From assembly GCA_037074705.1 (NCBI GenBank), contig CM073595.1:74076139-74140138 (forward strand): a stretch of 64,000 nucleotides of DNA. The letters are read 5' to 3'. The stretch is from Zhengitettix transpicula. Its lineage: Eukaryota; Arthropoda; Insecta; Orthoptera; Tetrigidae. Under the pieces are notes generated by a model that was given only the letters and a program-made list of their open reading frames with translations, had not been told where the DNA came from and made no database searches. Numbering within the stretch: the first letter of the stretch is position 1; each line of letters opens with the position of its first letter. The position numbers were made by a program, and so were the translations under genes. Shown one piece after another: positions 59,042 through 64,000 of the stretch.

Positions 59042-59298
59042 ACAGTGCGTGACAAAACTCAACGGCAAAATTTCAGGAACGGATTCGTCATATTCAGATA
59101 AGAGAAAAGTGTATTACAACATGCGTCGGGAATAGCATAATTACAGGGTTATCCGAACTACCATATCTGATCGGTTTATATGATGTTCAACTGACTAGTT
59201 GGAGCGCTCTGTTCACATATCAGATGACTGAATACACGTAGCTGCTCTTAAGAATTAAGTTTCGAACATGATCAGAAAGGCCTGGTGTAGTGCGTTTT
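59042..59298 (+). mobile_element. MITE family C, 3'-truncated copy
   Basis: Starts GCGTGACAAAACTCAACGGC and follows 35587-35860 closely (ACAACATGCGTC, TGACTAGTTGGAGCG, TTTCGAACATGATCA). The right TIR is absent. Confidence 0.75.
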
Positions 59299-59839
59299 AA
59301 TACTTAAATTTTTACCTTGTAACATATGAGTGTTATTTGTTCTAATATTACTTTGTTCATTTCTGGGAAAAAATTGAATATTAGGTTCAAAATGTTTGAG
59401 AAAATTTATGAAAAGATTTTTATTAATTTTGAAGTTAGGTAAACAAAATTTCTTACCTAAATATACCAACTTAATTACTGCACTAGGAATAATTTTCATA
59501 CTTATGTTTCTAAACCAGTTCTTTGTTGTGACTATACAATTTTGGATACTTTTTCACAAAAAGCCAATTAATTTTTTAATTAAATTACTTCTTAATTTAG
59601 AGTGCAGAATGATTTATTTAAAATGTTGCATTTCAAAAAAAAATATTTGTACACGGTCTGGAGTTAATGCAATAATCTGGTTTTCAAGATTAATGGGATT
59701 ATTTGTAATAAATTTAATGTAACAATGTATGTCCTGAATTTCATAATTGAATAATTTCATTTGGAAAAATAATATATTCTTATTGTATTAGGTTATAAAT
59801 TGTGGTTGAAAACTTTAATATTCTGTACTCCAAGATTTA
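59299..59839. other. No gene recognised
   Basis: An open frame at 59396-59722 (108 codons), rich in Leu/Ile/Phe/Lys as expected of AT-rich DNA, has no recognisable motif. Confidence 0.35.
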
Positions 59840-60461
59840 TCTATATAATAAAAAATCTATATTATAAAAAAGGATGTATATTTGTATGTATGTATGTATG
59901 TATTTACGTTGTTCTTTATACAAATTTTATCGCGTGGAGAGAATGCAACAAAAATTGGTACACATATTCTTCAAAACACGAGAAACGGTACTGTGAGGGT
60001 GAGAAACGCCTAGCATACATGTGGAAAGAATTATAATTAAAAACCGTGATCATAAAATATTAAATTACTGCGCGCCAAGAGACATTGACGTCACGCGAGA
60101 GAAAGACGTTACTACGCAACGAACAAAGGAAATATTTCCTTTATTAGGAATGAAATAAAGCAGAAATATTTTATTTAAATAAAAAGTATAATTTTATACA
60201 GCAATACTCCATCGAATGGTAATAAAGAAGAATACGAATTACTTTACCATCCTTGCGTAAAATGTAAGTTAATTTTCGCGCTATATTAGTTGTGAGTCTA
60301 GCTAACAATTTCATCAATGTAATATTTCGTAATGTATGAAGACTGAGTGACAATTGACAATTATATCCTGAAATACTCAAGGAATATATTTAAGTATTCA
60401 ATTAAATACTTTTTCGAGTTTTTATAAATAAGTACACGAGCAACGCCGGGCACCCAGCTAG
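59840..60461 (+). mobile_element. Non-autonomous Helitron, family 1 (622 bp)
   Basis: Starts TCTATATAATAAAAAA (with the start partly duplicated: TCTATATTATAAAAAAGG), ends CGCCGGGCACCCAGCTAG, inserted between A (59839) and T (60462). Near-identical to 30319-30918, so both moved fairly recently. Confidence 0.88.
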
Positions 60462-60761
60462 TATGTAATAAATGATTAGTTAAGATAATTCATCATGTCT
60501 AGTCTAGCTTTAACAAATTTGTTGATAAAATTTAACCAAGATTTGAAAATTTTATGTGAACTTTATATTATTTAAAAAAGACATGGTAAGGTGAAAGAAA
60601 TATAAATGAAAATAAAGGAATAAAAATATTTTACAAAAAACATAAGAATGAAGAAACCAGATGCGAAAATTATTTCAGGCAAAAAAAAAGGCAAAGTTCA
60701 TCTATTTAATAATTATATATGTATATATATATATAAGTATATATATAACGGGGCAAATCTC

Positions 60762-60900
60762 CATGCACTAATTTTTATAAAATTTCGGATAACTCTGTAA
60801 TCATGCATTTCCGGACTCTTATTGTAATATAATTGATTTCTTCTCTCTATATGAGGATCCATTCCTGTAATTCTGCCGCCGAGTTTTGTTACACCCTATT
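60762..60900 (-). mobile_element. MITE family C, deletion derivative
   Basis: The reverse complement starts GGGTGTAACAAAACTCGGCG and ends CATG-side sequence found near the right end of the full copy, so the interior has been deleted. Confidence 0.65.
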
Positions 60901-61039
60901 TAATGTTGTGTATGGAATCGTGTGATTTATCCCTGATGGATGAAATAGTACAGTATACGAAAAAGTGTTCATGTTTGATTTTTCTCACGACTTACGATAT
61001 TGTACTGATTTTTATTTGCATTTTATTTAATTGTTACGG

Positions 61040-61070
61040 ACAACCGCATTGCCCTTGGACGCACAGCTAG
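61040..61070 (+). mobile_element. Solitary Helitron-like 3' terminus
   Basis: GACAACCGCATTGCCCTTGG..GCACAGCTAG followed by T (61071) has the layout of the other Helitron 3' ends. No matching 5' end was found upstream. Confidence 0.5.
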
Positions 61071-61544
61071 TATATTTATATCACGCGTTAAATTATTATT
61101 TCACACAATTGTTGTTACAAGGCCACTGAACGGGAGTCAACGCATTGGGGAAAATGTTTGGCCGCCGAGCTGGTGTGTTCGTCGTCACGTCCACATCAAA
61201 CCAATGGGTCGTGACCAAGGGGGATTCGGACCAGTTGGCGCTGAGTTGGATACAAAGTTGAGATAACGTCAGTGCATTACAATGAGTAGGAACGAAGAAG
61301 ACTCTGTGCTGGATGCGTGTGCCACATGCAGTTTACTGGAAAAAAGCCGAGTACAAGATATAGGAGAAAACGACGCTCACGGGAGACGTCTAGAAAGTCC
61401 GTAGCATTAGATTCACTCCTACAAACCTTCTCAAATTGTCACTGAATACCGGTAGCCAACAGAAACGCCTCTTTTATGACATCTGTACTTGCTAAAATCT
61501 ATTAGAGGGCACAGGTTTCGCCGTTGAATTTGTTCTAAATATAA

Positions 61545-61593
61545 TTCTCGGGTTTCAACGTGTTCCCGAAAACAACGTCGTCGTCAGGTTGAC
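61545..61593 (-). ncRNA. Hammerhead-like motif, distinct subtype
   Basis: The minus strand has intact CUGACGA (61587-61581), a long stem II (ACGU and GUUU paired with GAAC and ACGU around UCGG), then GAAAC (61556-61552). CCGAG follows instead of GUH, so the cleavage site is not the usual one. Confidence 0.45.
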
Positions 61594-63031
61594 TGTGGTG
61601 ATTTTATTTTCTAGTGTTGTAGTAAAACTGTTGGAAGTGTTAACACAAAAAGGCTGTAGTGGAAACAGCAGAGAGAAAATCAACAAATTGAGAATAGCGA
61701 GATGAAGAAACCAAAATCTGGCGGAAGGGAAGAGTGGAAATTATCAACGGCGAGAGAGAGAAATAAACTAAAGGGTAGTATAAAGACAAGTAGAAAAGAA
61801 AGAGAAATTCTGTTCTGCCTTCTCTTTGGCTGGAAGTTCAAAATAATAAAAATTTTACCTGATATTTGTACCTGGCTGAAAATGTACAAGTGTGTGTGTT
61901 ATAGAATCCACGAGGATTTGCAGGCTTACGTGTGGGCTTCCAAAAACGACGCTCACGGCTCCGTCTATTGGAACACGACGAGTGTAACTACGAACTCATT
62001 AGGTCAACGTTCGCAGTCAGCCATCCTCGACCAACGTATTCGTCGGTTTCGGTTCGACGGCCGTAATTTGCCCAGTCTATGCGTGGTTCGAATGGGAACC
62101 ACAGGGTCTACCAAATCATGGCATCAAAGTGCAGTAGCGTGTAAGGTGGAGAGGATTGAAGTTGTCCGAAGGAATCTGAGCAGTCTACGGCAGTGAAGAT
62201 TGACCTTCACATGACACAGTTTTTACGGCTGGAAAGAATGTCGCTTGCAGACGAACCAAGAACTGAATGACAATCCCAGACTGTGCGGATCTGATCCTAA
62301 CTATACGATTCCGACGAGTAACGAATATGTCATCGACATCCTGTCCAATTAAGGAATTTTACTGACGGAAAATGGTGTAGTACCAATCGGCAGTTCTTGA
62401 GCTTCCAACCTCCTAAACAGATTTACCAATTCACCCACCTTTAATAACCTCTAAAAGATAAATAATGATCAAAAATAACAACTCATTCAAACTTTCATCC
62501 AATTCAAAAGTGTCCTACTAAAAAGACTAAAATTATTCCGTCCTCCCCACACAAATTTTCCAAGAATAGAAATAATGGAGTCCATAGAATCCTCTCCCTC
62601 ACGAGCTCCATTACGGGATGAAAAAACCACGGTGAGGTCTGGGTCTTCAAAAAGTACATTAATGGGATCTCAGGCTAAATTTGCCGGAAAATCCTGAACG
62701 CTTATTTTCCCAGCGAGTATACAAAATTCCTAACACACTATAAATTTACTAGTCAAATTCCAGAGTTTCGCAACGGTATTTCACTAAATATATACATGGT
62801 TACGGTTCAGTAAAGAAGGTAAAAAAGTAAAATCTTATTCTGCCTTTCGTTGATTGTCAAACACTACGCAGAAACTAGTATTCTGTGTCTTCATGTTAAA
62901 TTGTTATAAATATTAATTTATCATTGGATTCATTTTCTGTTAAATTTAATAACCACCAAAAGACTAATAAATATAATGACCAAACATCCAGAAAAGGTTT
63001 ATTAATTAACAAATTAACAAATTAAAACAAT
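61594..63031. other. No gene recognised
   Basis: Holds the longest open frame of the window (61702-62196, plus, 164 codons, Lys/Arg-rich start) without any recognisable domain. No homology inside the window was noticed. Confidence 0.35.
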
Positions 63032-63080
63032 AAATCACCACGTTTCGTCCACAATTTGTAACTTAGTAATGTGATCAATA
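63032..63080 (-). ncRNA. Degenerate hammerhead-like motif
   Basis: Minus strand UCAC ... stem II-like GUUAC/GUGGAC ... GAAAC-GUG. The CUGANGA core is unrecognisable. Inverted partner of 63249-63290. Confidence 0.35.
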
Positions 63081-63248
63081 AAAATTCGGTTGCATACGGC
63101 ATAAAAAAATGGCTACGCTTTTTAAAACTTATTCAAAATTCTTCGATATAACATTACATAAATTTACACAATCAAATTTATCATAATATTCTTGACCTGT
63201 GAAGAAATTTTTGATTATAATATTAATTAAGGTCTCATCTTTTTATCG

Positions 63249-63290
63249 TTCACCTCATGAAGTCCCAAATCGGGGACGAAACGTATTGTT
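63249..63290 (+). ncRNA. Hammerhead-like motif, core G5 changed
   Basis: CUCAUGA (63254-63260) has C at the invariant G5 position. Stem II GUCCC/GGGAC is perfect and GAAAC-GUA (63278-63285) follows. Confidence 0.5.
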
Positions 63291-63754
63291 CTAATTGTAT
63301 TCATTACATTGTTAATTTTATTGTTATAATACACAAATAAATATCAACATCAAACGAATAAAATTATAAAATATAGCTTAATATATTTTTCTTAGGATTC
63401 ATTCAGATAATTGGCATTAAATGACATATATTTACAAATTTCTGTGTTTATATTTATGTCTGAAGTTTAACCTGATGTTGACTGAATGCAGCTGTCCTAC
63501 TGCAGTTTCACAAAAAATATTCCCGTAGTGTCAATTCAAACACCTTCTCTTTGTTCCAACTATGTAACTAACGTCGATAAAAATTGCACTCCATAATTAC
63601 TACAAGTGAACTGTCATAAATGGGAATTAAGAATGATTTCGCCATCGTTGTGCGACCATTATATACATAGATATATTTTTTAAACCATTCATTCAAACTA
63701 AAAAGTCTCTCCTGGCGCCGCCGAAAAGACTAAAACAGCAATTACTTGGCTCAA

Positions 63755-63935
63755 CCCGCATCCGACAGACACATCAACATTTTGCTTCAGAGACACCCGT
63801 CAATGATGTTCCCTGCACGTTTAATTACAATAAATATCCACGAGAGCAAGTCACTGTTGGCACTGCGTTTTGTACTGTTTCCAGTTACTACAGCGTAATT
63901 TTATAAAAATTCATGCATTTCATATTATAACTCAT
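63755..63935 (+). repeat. Dispersed repeat family H, copy 2
   Basis: Partner of 46790-46975, same strand, collinear with indels. The remaining bases to 64000 show nothing recognisable. Confidence 0.6.
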
Positions 63936-64000
63936 TATAGTACATACGTTTAGATTTTTATTTAAACTTTCTGGTACGTTAAAGGAGTAAAAAAACATAA

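Noticed and set aside
61702..62196. 164-codon frame, the longest in the window
   Set aside because: No recognisable family, no signal or repeat domain, and no splice partners. Long chance frames occur in moderately GC stretches. Kept only as a note.

Overview
The window reads as a piece of a large, AT-rich, transposon-filled insect genome. The signs are a spliced solute-carrier gene with short exons and long introns, a short insect-type (TTAGG) telomere-like run near 56.91 kb, mariner transposases, Helitrons with CTAG ends, non-LTR retrotransposon fragments and Penelope-like element (PLE) remains. I cannot fix the order; a large-genome, TE-rich lineage (for example a polyneopteran) is only a guess. 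There are no bacterial operons, no convincing tRNA or rRNA genes and no CRISPR array.

The only host gene I can support is a monocarboxylate transporter-like (SLC16/MCT family, major facilitator superfamily) gene on the minus strand. Six coding exons lie between 3232 and 292 with consistent splice phases and cover roughly transmembrane segments 1 to 10; the remaining 3' exons lie left of the window. A CpG-rich block at about 21.49-21.78 kb holds a Kozak-type ATG followed after 26 nt by a strong splice donor. This short exon joins in frame to the MCT exon at either half of a tandem NAGNAG acceptor at 3234-3239, so I propose that it is the true 5' coding exon and promoter, with an 18.4 kb first intron. 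Everything to the right of 22 kb would then be upstream intergenic DNA, or the intron of a gene not seen here.

The rest is mobile DNA in several layers. (1) At least a dozen hammerhead-ribozyme-like motifs (CUGANGA, stem II, GAAAC-GUH) occur on both strands, mostly as inverted pairs. One pair brackets a recognisable GIY-YIG endonuclease remnant of a PLE, which ties the motifs to PLE terminal repeats. (2) Helitrons: two near-full-length non-autonomous copies (30.3 and 59.8 kb), a third fragment at 25.5 kb, and a second subfamily with a 298-bp internal tandem duplication ending at 39,705. (3) Mariner-type DNA: a decayed transposase at 9.1-10.2 kb, a rearranged chimera at 47.0-47.4 kb, and a 451-bp internally deleted element inserted in a LINE at 48.35 kb. 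(4) Long-terminal-inverted-repeat (TIR) elements at 27.3-28.6 and 54.06-55.14 kb, and MITE families at 12.46, 35.59, 37.64, 59.04 and 60.76 kb. (5) Several dispersed repeat families with two or three copies in the window, including a roughly 430-bp SINE-like family (6.1, 23.7, 40.5 kb).

The remaining DNA is AT-rich, with open reading frames no longer than expected by chance. All splice sites, ribozyme folds and repeat matches here were worked out by eye and not by software.
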